This document shows positions 1 to 11,250 of a stretch of DNA of 64,000 nt, piece after piece. Every line of letters starts with the position of its first letter. Position 1 is the stretch's first letter. The stretch is taken from NCBI GenBank assembly GCA_964035015.1, contig CAXIUP010000025.1, positions 104,501 to 168,500 on the forward strand, in the 5' to 3' direction. The stretch is from Corallium rubrum. Its lineage: Eukaryota; Cnidaria; Anthozoa; Scleralcyonacea; Coralliidae. Both the position numbers and the translations under genes were made by a program. A model generated the notes under the pieces. That model was not told the origin of the DNA. It searched no databases and saw only the letters and a list, made by a program, of their open reading frames with translations.

Positions 1-1
1 T

Positions 2-1949
2 AAATCATTTTGGAGATTCTTTAAGAGTAAATCCTCAGAATCCTCTATCCCTGACGTGATTAAATTGAATGGTCAGAAACTTTTTTCTGCGGAGGAGAAA
101 GCGGATGGCTTTAACCAATATTTTGCGTCAGTCTTTATCTCCGACTCCGACACAAGTTCTTCACCTCTTATCTCTCCTTCTAACTCAACATCTAACTCTC
201 TTGACTCATTAACTATATTTGAATCCGACGTACAGTCATTGTTGTTCAATTTGTCACCCTCTAAGGCTACTGGTCCTGACGGTATACCAGCTTATATTCT
301 AAAGCGATGTTCTGAAGTAATCGCCTCGTCTTTGACTGCTCTCTTTGAGCTATCTCTTCAGCAGGGTGTTTTCCCTTCTGAATGGAAATCTGCTAATGTC
401 GTGCCCATACCCAAGAAAGGCGACGCTCATGAGGCCACCAACTACAGACCAGTTTCATTACTCTCCCAAGTCTCCAAAGTTCTTGAACGTCTAATTTTCA
501 GTCAAGTTTATTCTTTTGTTAAGAACTCTTTGCATGACCTTCAACACGGCTTTCATTGCCATAGGCCACCAACTACAGACCAGTTTCATTACTCTCCCAA
601 GTCTCCAAAGTTCTTGAACGTCTAATTTTCAGTCAAGTTTATTCTTTTGTTAAGAACTCTTTGCATGACCTTCAACACGGCTTTCGTTGCCATAGGTCAT
701 GTGTTACTCAACTTTTGAATGTGCTTCACGACCTTGGTCATACTCTTGACTCTGGTAAGGAAATTGACATGGTTTATCTTGACTTTGCTAAAGCGTTTGA
801 CTCTGTGTCCCATAGCAAACTCTTATTCAAACTTAAATCGTTTGGAATCTCTGGTCCACTTCTTAACTGGTTTGCCGATTACCTTCGAGATCGCAAACAG
901 TGTGTTGTCATTGAAGGAGTTTCCTCATCCTTTCTTAGTGTTACCTCTGGTGTGCCACAAGGTAGAGTAATAGGTCCTCTCCTATTCTTACTTTATGTGA
1001 ACGACCTTCCAGAGGTAACCAAGAATAGTACTGTTGCACTTTTTGCTGATGACAGCAAATGTTATCGTGCTATACAATCACCAGATGATCGAGATCTCCT
1101 CCGGCTCGACCTGGACGCTATGTCCAACTGGTCGCTGTCCTGGCAATTGAAATTTAATGTCTCAAAGACGCTTTTACTCAGGATATCCCGAAAACGCAAC
1201 CCTCCAACTCATTCCTACTTTCTTAACAACGAACCAGTCAAGAGCATAGCTAGCCAAGTAGACTTGGGTGTGGTTATCAGCAATGACTTAAAGTGGTCCC
1301 CACACATAGCCAGCTGCACTGCAAAAGCCAATCGTATGCTTGGTTTTCTTCAAAGGAATTGTACCCAAATGACTGATATTCGTTGCCGTAGGCTTCTTTT
1401 TCTTGCTCTCGTCCGATCTCATCTGTCCTATGGTAGTGAGATCTGGGCACCTCAAGGATGTCACGCGATCTTGCGATCCTCGAGGGTGTACAAAGACGTG
1501 CTAGCAAATTCATCCTTCAGGATTATGAGTTGTCATATCCTGAACGTCTTAAGAAACTTAATTTACTTCCGATATCCTACTGGCTTGAACTGAAGGATCT
1601 CGTCTTCTTTTTTAAATGTAAACAAGGCCTCTTCGATCTAGACATCTCCTCTTTCGTCACTTTTTCTTCTCACAGCACGTCTCGCACCCGTTCAAGTAAG
1701 GACAACTTGCTTCAAGTCAACCATTGCAGGACGTCTCTCTATAGGAACTCTTTTTTCAACCGAATTGTCCTTCTCTGGAACAATCTCTCTCCCACCATTC
1801 GTAATAGTTCATCCGTTTCCTCCTTCAAACACAGACTAACTGTTTACTACTCTTCTCTACTACACTCATCTTTCGATGTAAACAGAATGCGCACTTGGAA
1901 AACCTTCTGTTCCAAGTGCCGCTCTTTCAACTTAAGCTGTTGTTCCTAA
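2..1949 (+). pseudogene. Reverse transcriptase of LINE-A, broken by two frameshifts
   Basis: This is the RT of a non-LTR retrotransposon, which would copy the element RNA at a nicked target. Visible motifs are KATGPDGIP and NYRPVSLLSQVSKVLERLI (fingers), DFAKAFDSVSH (motif A), GVPQG (motif B) and FADDSK (motif C, both catalytic Asp kept near 1045). The C-terminal part ends with LWNNLSPTIRN. The frame open from position 2 to 625 continues in another frame from 661 because of a 131-bp tandem duplication. A second one-base shift near 1455 moves SEIWAPQ into the frame that holds SRDLAILEGVQRRA and ends at 1949. The start lies left of the window, and the endonuclease is not included. Family-level identification is firm; clade is not. 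Confidence 0.85.
433..694 (+). repeat. 131-bp tandem duplication inside the LINE-A RT
   Basis: Two nearly identical copies, 433-563 and 564-694, both begin GGCCACCAACTACAGACC (the second base-for-base) and end around TTGCCATA. The copies differ at very few positions (for example CATTGCC against CGTTGCC). The period is not a multiple of three, which accounts for the frame change between the two RT segments. Confidence 0.93.
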
Positions 1950-2172
1950 TTCGTCATGTCTTCTGTAAACTGTATATTTGTTCTCGTCTTTATTTTATTT
2001 TATGTTATGTTTGTTTTCATTAAGGTCGGTCTTCACATGGGACTACTCATGTCCTGTTGACCTTACCTTCAACCATATCTTTAGTTATTCAAAGTTTCTT
2101 TTTTCCTTTAATGTGATAGTTTTAATTCTTTCGCATTTATGTATGGTTGTAAAGTTAATAAATAAATAAATA

Positions 2173-4213
2173 TATCTGTCAGAATCGGGGCTATTTGGCT
2201 TGCATTCTCTTTCAAAAACCATGGTGGGATTCCATCCGGTCCACTTGCTTTCTTTGGGTCTAAGGATGCTAGTTGTTTCTCGACTCCTTTTACCGTAATC
2301 ACAATATTACCAATGGTAGGCATAAGCTTGCTTCCTGGGGATGGCATATTCTCGATATTTTCTGTCGTGAAAACACTAGCAAACTGTTTACTAAGTACCT
2401 CGGACTTTAAACCGGCGTCACTAATGAGTTCATTATCCATTCTAAAATCTTCAACGCCTGGGTTGTCTTGTCGTAATCTCTTGATGTAGGACCAAAATGC
2501 TTTAGGATTTTCTTGCATAGTATCAGTTAAATAGCCAGTCAGATATGTATCCCTAGCTCTCTTCAAGTTCTTACTCAGTTGTTTCCTAGCCGTTTTAAAC
2601 TTAGTCCAGTCAATCTCTTTTCCCGACTTTTTAGCTTTGTTATATAACTTTTGTTTGACTCGGGTTTGTCTCCTAAGTACACGATTAAACCAGGGCAAGT
2701 TATAACGAGATGATGTGTATTTGCATGGTATACAAGAGTCCATTATGTTTTGAATACCCTGTTGGAATGCATCCCACTTAGTGTCAAGGGACTCGTGCTT
2801 CAACGAACACTCAAAGTTATTAGCAAACTCTCGTAGCCTTTGCTGTATTAGTTCTTTGTCTGCCTGCTTCCGGATGAAGACTTTACGCTTCACATGCCTT
2901 TTCTTTTTACATTTCAAATTAACCTGGAAGTAAACAATATCGTGGTCGCTAATTCCCGGGAGGACCTTAACCTTATTAATAATGTTTTCGTTATTCGTAA
3001 AGACCATGTCCAATATATTATGTGTCTCTCCCTGACTCCTTGTTGGCTCTTTAACCATTTGGTTAAGTCCGTGTTCGTTAACAATTTCCAACAATCTATC
3101 AGAATAAACAGAAGCCTTTTCTGGGGCATAATCTTTCCAATCAATATTAGGTGCATTGAAATCTCCGGCCACTATCACATGGTGATTGTTCAGTTTATCA
3201 GATAGTTTGAAAAGCGAATTATTCAGTTCATCGAGGCAAACCATATCGCTCATATTAGGCCGATAAAATGAGGCAAAGAAAATAGACTTTGATTTCTGGC
3301 TTTTAATTTGACATTGTGTCCAAACAATTTCACAATCGGTATCAAACTCCGAGCGTTCAATAACCAAAATATCCTTCTTCACGGCCTGAAAAACGCTCCC
3401 GTGGTGGTCGGTAATTCTGTCTTTCCTAAATATATTGTAGTTATCTGGGAAAATTTCATTGCTCGTTATACCAGAATGGAGCCAAGACTCGTTTCCAATA
3501 ATAATATACGGTTCATGCATATCAATAATGGCCTCAATTTCAGCAGCTTTATTTCTTACGCTTTGACAATTCACTATTAATTTGCATTTATTCGCTCGAG
3601 GCTTTTTAAAATGTTTTTGGAATTTCGTTCCACCGTGTTTGTGAGAAGTCTCAGGGATATCTTGCGGTTCCATTGAGATTTTCTCAAGTGGGGCAAATGC
3701 ATTAGCAGAAGCTAGAGATTCAATTGATTCATTTAAAAACGATTTCATAAAGTTCGAGAAGCCACAACTAGGACACAACCATATAAGCGATGAGCCAGAC
3801 AGTATATCATGCGTATTGTTATCAAACTCACAGCAGTTCGGATGAAACCAAACATCACATTCTTCGCAATTTATTCCCGACTGGTTTACCATTATAGAGT
3901 CTGAACATATTCCACACCGCTGCGTGTAATCTTCACCGGGGTTCTGTTCGATATCCCCTCCAAGCAGCAACAGTAGGTAAAGGAATTGATGTTTATTCTT
4001 ACCAATTACAGTCATTCGATAAAACTTGTTCAGCACTTCATGACCAGATAATCTTCTTTCTTGGGCCAATTGGAAGCTAAATTCAAAGCCAGGGACTTCC
4101 TTGGTATAAGAAGAACTGTTTGCTTCGTCGTTTCCAAGTTTTTGTTGCAGTAAACAACCCAACAAGAGAATTATTGTCGGAGCTACAAATTGCATGACCG
4201 CCATGATGGTCAT
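2173..4213 (-). CDS. LINE-B protein: hydrophobic N-terminus, 2A-like motif, PHD finger, endonuclease, truncated RT
   Basis: The open frame starts at an ATG at 4213 and has no internal stop. Residues 5-22 form a hydrophobic, signal-like stretch. A second leucine run leads into GGDIEQNPGE at residues 85-94, which resembles a 2A peptide but ends in NPGE, not NPGP. A PHD-type finger follows, with Cys/His at about 100, 103, 116, 119, 124, 127, 147 and 150. The APE-type endonuclease shows NCQSV, ESWL, FYRPN, GDFNAPNIDW, LDMVFTN and GISDHD. The RT begins at KKASGPDGIPPWFLKENAS and is cut after about ILTDI. The last residues of the open frame come from LINE-A tail sequence and are not part of this protein. 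The role would be target nicking and reverse transcription. Confidence 0.85.
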
Positions 4214-4640
4214 ACACTCTAAGTAATCGAGTCACACAACACTCACAACACGACATACTACACAAAGACAAACCTGAGAAATCCATTAACAGCCCCATTC
4301 TCACTAAACACAATGTTATCCCTACATGACCCTACGATACCCCGAGAACTATGACTGTCCCCACTACCACCCCCCGCCACCCCACATACCCCCTCCCGAA
4401 ACTCCTACGTAAACACGCGCACCTTTAGCTGCAACCTGGTAACGAATGACGCAACACACTTCACCCTGCAACAACATACGTACGCCCTCATTCCGCCTTC
4501 GTAGACTGACGATAGAGGAGCACAATTCCTTTCTTTGCTACGTTATACTACGAGCTTACGACAAACAAAAACGGTTCTTTCATCCTTTTCTGCCCAACCC
4601 GTGATGCTGAGACGCGTTGGATTTAATGAGAAAGCAAGCA
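2173..4640 (-). mobile_element. LINE-B: 5' part of a PHD-containing non-LTR retrotransposon
   Basis: The element is on the - strand. It covers a probable 5' UTR (about 4214-4640, boundary uncertain) and the first two thirds of the protein. It stops abruptly at 2173, inside the RT, where the LINE-A tail begins. The missing RT half may lie left of the window if LINE-A is a clean insertion. Confidence 0.8.
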
Positions 4641-5146
4641 ACAAGTTCGGTAAGCACTCACTTTATCTCTATTATTGTTATAATGTTATTATTCTTGTCT
4701 AACTATTTACTTAATCACATTGACTCCCAACCCCAAATCCCTGCTGATGAGACCAATTCAGAAGGTCGAAACGTGCGCCAGGGTTGTGTCCTAAGATCCT
4801 GATTGCACTTTACTTATACGTTACAAATCTTTTTCTTTTTCTGATGTTTTCACATGATTCTTAAGCATGATATCTACACTGCATGTCCAACAGCGGTTCC
4901 GCGTCACTTTTTCTTACGCAAAATAGCCAGAGGCTAATTGCGCTTTTTATTCAAATTCCCACCTAATCTCTCCCTCGGTTTTCAACATCACACGACTTAA
5001 ACTCCTTTGTGGTTCCCATTAACTACATTTTAACCTATAAAAAACTGTTCAAATTTCTCGACCATCACTGAGCCTTTGACTCAGTTACTTCGCAAGAATG
5101 CTAAATATATTTGGACAAATCAATGTGAACGCCAAACCTTAGAGCC
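4641..5146. other. Non-coding stretch with one hammerhead-like motif
   Basis: No gene is recognised. A 61-codon open frame at 4617-4802 has no recognisable domain. The only structured feature I can support is the hammerhead-like motif at 4739-4783. Confidence 0.5.
4739..4783 (+). ncRNA. Hammerhead-ribozyme-like motif 1
   Basis: The order of parts matches a type I hammerhead: CCCTG (4739-4743), CTGATGA (4744-4750), stem II GACC/GGTC (4751-4754 with 4764-4767), GAAA (4768-4771), then CAGGG (4779-4783) pairing with CCCTG. The bases just before CAGGG read CGTGCGC, so the U needed next to the cleavage site appears to be missing. Hammerheads of this minimal form are known in Penelope-like retroelements. 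This copy is probably inactive. Confidence 0.5.
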
Positions 5147-5566
5147 ATGTTGAAAAGTGCTCCCATTCTGTCAGCTCCAGATTTCAACCATCCATTTAAG
5201 TTAGCTGTTGATACAAGTTATGTAGCTCCTGGTGCTATTTTGCTCCAAGAGGATGAAGACGGGATTGACCATTCGGTGTTCTATTTTTCTAAAAATTTCA
5301 ACAAACACCAGAGAAACTATTCAATAATTGAAAAGGAATGTTTAGCTTTGGTTTTCGCTTTATAGCATTTCGAAGTTTATGTCTCTTCCTCAAGTCTGCC
5401 GATCGTTGTATTCAGCGATCATAATCCTTTGGTATTCCTCCACAAGCTCAAGAACAGGAATCAACACCTATTGCGATGGAGTCTGATTTTACAAGAATAT
5501 AATTTGGAAATCAGACATATTAAAAGAAAAGACAATTTCATTGTGGACTGCCTTTCTAGACCATAG
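5147..5566 (+). pseudogene. Ty3-type retrotransposon RNase H remnant
   Basis: The segment resembles the RNase H region that follows the RT in Ty3/gypsy polyproteins. It reads LSAPDFNHPFKLAVDTS, GAILLQEDEDG, FSKNFNKHQRNYSIIEKE and CLALVFAL, then an in-frame TAG at 5363, then HFEVYV, VVFSDHNPLVFLHKL, LLRWSLILQEYNLEI and DNFIVDCLSRP, with a stop at 5564. The DHNPL and D..SRP ends are typical of this domain. RT proper, integrase and gag are absent, so this is a short relic. Confidence 0.75.
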
Positions 5567-5610
5567 ACATGGTAAAAAAAATTATATTCCAAAAAAATAA
5601 ACTTCTTTCA

Positions 5611-5640
5611 CATTTTTTTTGAGGGAGGGTGTTATGGATA
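5611..5640 (+). other. Possible polypurine tract and LTR start
   Basis: A T-run is followed by GAGGGAGGG (5621-5629) and then TGTTATGGATATG from 5630. A purine tract next to TG is the usual layout at the 5' edge of a Ty3-type 3' LTR, and it sits 64 bp downstream of the RNase H relic. I could not find the LTR end. Confidence 0.35.
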
Positions 5641-6906
5641 TGCCTATATGTGTTACTACCACAGACGTCATTACTTGATAGATAAACAGAAAGCTAAATT
5701 GATTGTTTTATTAATAGGAATATCTTAGTTACTAAGTAAAAACTGAATCGATTCTAGGGTGCCTTGATTGAATTTATCAGCGCCCCTTTGAAACTTTTAC
5801 TGAAAAAACTTAGAACACTTCAGAGATAATATTTTCAACACTCTGGGTAAAGACTCATACTGAGAGAACTCAGTTGACGATGCCAACTTCCAGATTAATC
5901 CATGCTGTTTTAACCTTTATTTTAAATGAAAATAATCATTTGCATCAGGATGTGCTCCACTGCACCATCCGTTCATTTTTTGAAAATTTAGAAGTTCCTC
6001 CTTTAAAAAAAACATTCTGTGGAGAACACTGAATGAGTCAGAAGGAGCCAGAAGAATATTACGTATTGCCAGTATTCGTTTGGAATTTCTACAGGCAGCC
6101 CAACCTGACACTCAGGGGCGGATCCAGGATTTATATCTTCGTCAAATATTTCCTAAAAAGGTTAGGTGGGGGGGGGGGGGGGCACTCACGAAATATATAA
6201 CTATAACAGTAACTAAGCATGGCAAACTGCACAAGAAATTTGGGGACAGATTATGGTACATAACTTATTCAAAGAGACAAACATACAAAGACAACCAATA
6301 GCATAAAATGACTGGTTGTTTCTCGACAGAGTTCATCTAATTAGCATATCATGAATACAGTTGCACCCAGAGGTTTTTTAACATCATCGTGGGTGTAGTT
6401 TGCGTGAAAAGTGGGTGTACTACACAGAAAAACTACACGTTATCTGCGTGGAGTGATCTTTTGTTATGCCATTTACATCTGACACCTCAAACATAGTTCC
6501 TGTATCATTGCTGAAATGTTGAATATTCTTAAGTAGTCTTACTATATAATTATGAATTGTATTGCATAAGTTTTTCAACTACTGAGTCGTGTGGTTATGG
6601 CTAAGGCGAATCATTGCTGCGAGATACTCATTGGATAGGTATTAGAAAACCTCAAGCAGCGGCCGAACTTTTTATGCTGAGCCTGAGAAAAAAAAGGACA
6701 TGACTGCAGTTATATGGCATTTGCAACGCAAATACATACATGTATGCAGAACCACATTCACATTTCAATTTCCACTCCAGTTGCAACAGTATACTTTACC
6801 AACAATAAAATGCTAAAATAAAATTCGTAGAAGACTAGAACGTCTTCTCAATGTTTCTTCAGTTTATCTGTAAGCCTTAATTAAACATTTTTCTGGTTTT
6901 TAATTA
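5641..6906. other. Non-coding stretch, possible transposon ends
   Basis: No gene is recognised. A sequence CAGGGGCGGATCCAGGA at about 6112-6128 looks like an end of a DNA transposon common in metazoans, but no matching inverted end was found nearby. A run of about 15 G lies at 6168-6182. Confidence 0.35.
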
Positions 6907-7416
6907 GTGTACATTGGCAAGGCCAAAACGAAGCACGATAAAGGCGCCTACGAAAAGAGCAACGTATGCTATTATTGCGAAAAAGAATTTGCAAAGCTTG
7001 CTGCACATCTACAGCAGGTGCATTCCAAAGAAGTTGAAGTGCAGAAACTTTTGAGTGCTAAAATACGAAGCAAAGAGAGGCAGAAAGAATTTGGAAGAAT
7101 TAAGCCGAAGGGAAACTTTCTGCATAACATGAAAATCCTGGAATTAGGTGTCGGCGAACTTAAGGTCCTTCGACGGCCAAGGGAAGGTGAAGACGCTGAC
7201 CCAAACAACTATATACCATGTAAGTACTGTCGAGGTTTTATACATCAAAATGAGGCTTGGCGACACGAAAAAACCTGTCAATTCGTCCCAAAAGGCCCAG
7301 GGCATGCCATCCGTTGAAGACGCATTTTACGGTACAAAGGAAGGCACATGCTTGCCAGCAATAAATTATCCACTGGTTGCAGTCAGCAGCTATCAGACCT
7401 GGTAATTTGCAACATA
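6907..7416 (+). pseudogene. Zinc-finger N-terminal part of a recombinase-like gene (part 1)
   Basis: A likely exon begins after the acceptor-like TTTTTAATTAG ending at 6907. The frame reads a C2H2-type finger, CYYCEKEFAKLAAHLQQVH, then a basic linker with KPKGNFLHNMKILELG and VLRRPREGEDA, and a second Cys/His group CKYCRGFIHQNEAWRHEKTC. The stop at 7315 is probably a frameshift, because reading continues in another frame (LSDLVICNI) up to the insertion at 7417. The layout recalls a multi-copy metazoan protein family that I associate with tyrosine-recombinase-like elements. That link is from memory and unverified. The gene continues at 11505. Confidence 0.5.
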
Positions 7417-7673
7417 CAATCATTGACAAAATTAGTTGAAACGACTTGAGTGAATCATGCCATGTTAATTGCTAGGCCTCTTTTTTGCATGAATTGCTAT
7501 CCCCCCGTCCCCCCTTTTCAATGTTGATACTCTGAACATTTAAATGTAATGGCAGGTGACTGAGTGCAAATTGCAAACGTTTTGAGATCCGGTCCGCAAC
7601 ATTGAAGTGGGGGGAAGGGGGAACATGAAACCATTTCATGTTAGCTTTGTTTCAAGAATTATGTCAATGATTG
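7417..7673 (+). mobile_element. MITE copy 1 (257 bp)
   Basis: The terminal inverted repeats are CAATCATTGACA and TGTCAATGATTG, extending imperfectly to about 26 bp. There is TA on the left but TCTGAG (unit A) on the right. It is nearly identical to 11251-11502. Confidence 0.8.
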
Positions 7674-9460
7674 TCTGAGAACAAATTGGATGCAAACGCA
7701 ACAGATTTAATTCATAAAAATCCATTTTCTCTGATGGATTGACCATTAATGTTTTAAAATATGCTAAAGAAGAATATGTGGTTAGTTTATGTGCATATTA
7801 TATTGTCGAACGGGATTACAATAATTTTTTGTAAGCATTTGAAGTTAAAGTTTTATGCGATGAGCAAGCGATTAATTACAGTTGTAGCCATTTAAAAGAA
7901 GTTGCGTATGCCACGGCTCACAGGCATAATGACCTATATGACAAAACAAGTCGAAGAAGCCACTCTAGTTAAGAAATTACCAAGTCATTTAGAAAAAGAT
8001 TAGTAGTTTGATAAAGGAACTCTCGTCCTATTGAATTTCTATAGAACCGTGGCGAAGTCGAGTGGCTCATGTGCCGCTGGTTGCTCAATTACTTTGAATG
8101 ATCATTTTTCGCGAAAGAACATAGTGGAATTAGTGTGGCAGCATAACAGGAATTATTCGTAAATAAAATTTAAGCGTCAGGAATAACATGGAATTTAGGT
8201 GCTTTCTGCAATCGATCGTATACGATTACGTTCAACCGGAGAAATGAGCCCGACATGTCTTGTTTTTTGAACAAATCTCCCAGGGGGTCTATCGCAACAT
8301 GGCGCCTTGCTGCTTAGCATTCGCTATGTTGCACAAATAAATAGTGTTATAGAATTATTTCGAGTGAAATGAACTGTTTATAGCAATTTCTTAGCTACAT
8401 CGTTTTATATCAATTCAGTTTACCATATCAATTCTGTATTTTGCCACACTTTACCACACTTTACCATGCTTATGTTAATAAATTAGATTATGATTCATTT
8501 ATATATGCAGATTGTGGTAAAGTGTGGTAAAATGTACTAAATTTTAGTGTAAGTATATGGTAAAGTGTGATCAAATGCAACAATTATGTCCACTTAATGC
8601 TTAAATAGAGCTAAAGTTTAAAAACATCTTTGTGTAACGAATATTTCAGTTGAAATTGCACTGAATATTATGCGAAGTTTGTGGTAAAGTGTGGTAAACT
8701 GAGCTTAATTTCAGCGGTCTCGTACACAGCAAAGTGCAATGATATCTTAGAAGTATATATGTGTTGTCAACTATTTGTCAACTATTTGTAATGATAAAAG
8801 TATAAGGAGAAATGTTTGGGTATCGGTTATTTTTGTTGAAATCGAGCTGAACTCCTCCATTCATTGTTTATTTACGTTCCTTGACATATGAGCTCTTTTA
8901 TAACACGGGCGCCAGTTGTAACTTGAGATGAATTTGAAGCCTTGGGTAATTATTCTATTGACAAGTTTTTAATGAATGCAACTGGTGAAAGAATTTTTTC
9001 CCCCTTGCTGCAAACAATTTGTTCTGTTCTTTTGGGCATTAACTTAAGACGATTTCTTCCGGACTTTTCTCTTTATATCAGCATGAATGGTCAAATATTT
9101 TAATGATTTGCGCAAGTGCAGGGTATACATTATCCTTCATGATAGGTCTGCAATAAATTTATCGGCAGATTTTAATTTTACGTGTAGGTTTTGTGTCAGA
9201 ATTATAACTTCATCATGGAAATACAGAGAGCGTGCGCAGCTTTTAAACCGATAATAATTTTGAACCTGATTTCCGCGTAGTGACAGTTAACATTAGGACG
9301 TCATGGTGACGTCATGTAATTAACCTTTAAAATTATCGTTTGTTGTTAGCGATCAATATATGTGTTAAATGTATGTGAGATCTCTTTGCGCAGCCGTGGG
9401 TAAAATATGGCGTTTCTCTGCAACGAAAAATGTACGGAGAATTATTAACGTAAATTCAGA
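7674..9460 (+). repeat. 1787-bp unit A
   Basis: It begins TCTGAGAACAAATTGG and ends TAAATTCAGA, so the outer bases form a short inverted TCTGA/TCAGA. It is almost identical along its full length to 9464-11250, with scattered single-base differences. It contains a cluster of GTGGTAAAGTG motifs in both orientations (8441-8466 reversed; 8514-8531, 8558-8570 and 8681-8699 forward). No open frame of note is present. Confidence 0.9.
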
Positions 9461-9463
9461 CTG

Positions 9464-11250
9464 TCTGAGAACAAATTGGACGCAAACGCAACAGATTTCA
9501 TTCATAAAAATCCATTTTCTCTGATGGATTGACCATTAATGTTTTAAAATATGCTAAAGAAGAATATGTGGTTAGTTTATATGCATATTATATTGTCGAA
9601 CGGGATTACAATAATTTTTTGTAAGCATTTGAAGTTAAAGTTTTATGCGATGAGCAAGCGATTAATTACAGTTGTAGCCATTTAAAAGAAGTTGCGTATG
9701 CCACGGCTCACAGGCATAATGACCTATGTGACAAAACAAGTCGAAAAAGCCACTCTAGTTAAGAAATTACCAAGTCATTTAGAAAAAGATTAGTAGTTTG
9801 ATAAAGGAACTCTCGTCCTATTGAATTTCTATAGAACCGTGGCGAAGTCGAGTGGCTCATGTGCCGCTGGTTGCTCAATTACTTTGAATGATCATTTTTC
9901 GCGAAAGAACATAGTGGAATTAGTGTGGCAGCATAACAGGAATTATTCGTAAATAAAATTTAAGCGTCAGGAATAACATGGAATTTAGGTGGTTTCTGCA
10001 ATCGATCATATACGATTACGTTCAACCGGAGAAATGAGCCCGACATGTCTTGTTTTTTGAACAAATCTCCCAGGGGGTCTATCGCAACATGGTGCCTTGC
10101 TGCTTAGCATTCGCTATATTGCACAAATAAATAGTGTTATAGAATTATTTCGAGTGAAATGAACTGTTTATAGCAATTTCTTAGCTACATCGTTTTATAT
10201 CAATTCAGTTTACCATATCAATTCTGTATTTTGCCACACTTTACCACACTTTACCATGCTTATGTTAATAAATTAGATTATGATTCATTTATATATGCAG
10301 ATTGTGGTAAAGTGTGGTAAAGTGTACTAAATTTTAGTGTAAGTATATGGTAAAGTGTGATCAAATGCAACAATTATGTCCACTTAATGCTTAAATAGAG
10401 CTAAAGTTTAAAAACATCTTTGTGTAACGAATATTTCAGTTGAAATTGCACTGAATATTATGCGAAGTTTGTGGTAAAGTGTGGTAAACTGAGCTTAATT
10501 TTAGCGGTCTCGTACACAGCAAAGTGCAATGATATCTTAGAAGTATATATGTGTTGTCAACTATTTGTCAACTATTTCTAATGATAAAAGTATAAGGAGA
10601 AATGTTTGGGTATCGATTATTTTTGTTGAAATCGAGCTGAACTCCTCCATTCATTGTTTATTTATGTTCCTTGACATATGAGCTCTTTTATAACACGGGC
10701 GCCAGTTGTAACTTGAGATGAATTCGAAGCCTTGGGTAATTATTCTATTGACAAGTTTTTAATGAATGCAACTGGTGAAAGAATTTTTTCCCCCTTGCTG
10801 CAAACAATTTGTTCTGTTCTTTTGGGCATTAACTTAAGACAATTTCTTCCGGACTTTTCTCTTTATATCAGCATGAATGGTCAAATATTTTAATGATTTG
10901 CGCAAGTGCAGGGTATACATTATCCTTCATGATAGGTCTGCAATAAATTTATCGGCAGATTTTAATTTTACGTGTAGGTTTTGTGTCAGAATTATAAATT
11001 CATCATGGAAATACAGAGAGCGTGCGCAGCTTTTAAACCGACAATAATTTTGAACCTGATTTCCGCGTAGTGACAGTTAACATTAGGACGTCATAGTGAC
11101 GTCATGTAATTAACCTTTAAAATTATCGTTTGTTGTTAGCGATCAATATATGTGTTAAATGTATGTGAGATCTCTTTGCGCAGTCGTGGGTAAAATATGG
11201 CGTTTCTCTGCAACGAAAAATGTACGGAGAATTATTAACGTAAATTCAGA
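9464..11250 (+). repeat. 1787-bp unit B
   Basis: This is a tandem copy of unit A after the 3-bp spacer CTG (9461-9463). It has the same length and about 1% difference by eye. It ends directly at the first base of MITE copy 2. Confidence 0.9.

Larger units (their letters stand above)
1..2172 (+). mobile_element. LINE-A: 3' part of a jockey/CR1/L2-type non-LTR retrotransposon
   Basis: The element runs in from the left edge of the window and ends in a short AATA/TAAA tail at about 2156-2172. It holds the reverse transcriptase (RT) and the C-terminal region, followed by about 200 bp of 3' UTR. The tail touches the broken end of LINE-B at 2173, so LINE-A probably inserted into LINE-B. The other side of that insertion lies outside the window, so no target duplication can be tested. 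Confidence 0.85.

Noticed and set aside
6112-6128. CAGGGGCGGATCCAGGA as a transposon terminus
   Set aside because: It resembles common DNA transposon ends, but no matching inverted end or target duplication was found within the window.
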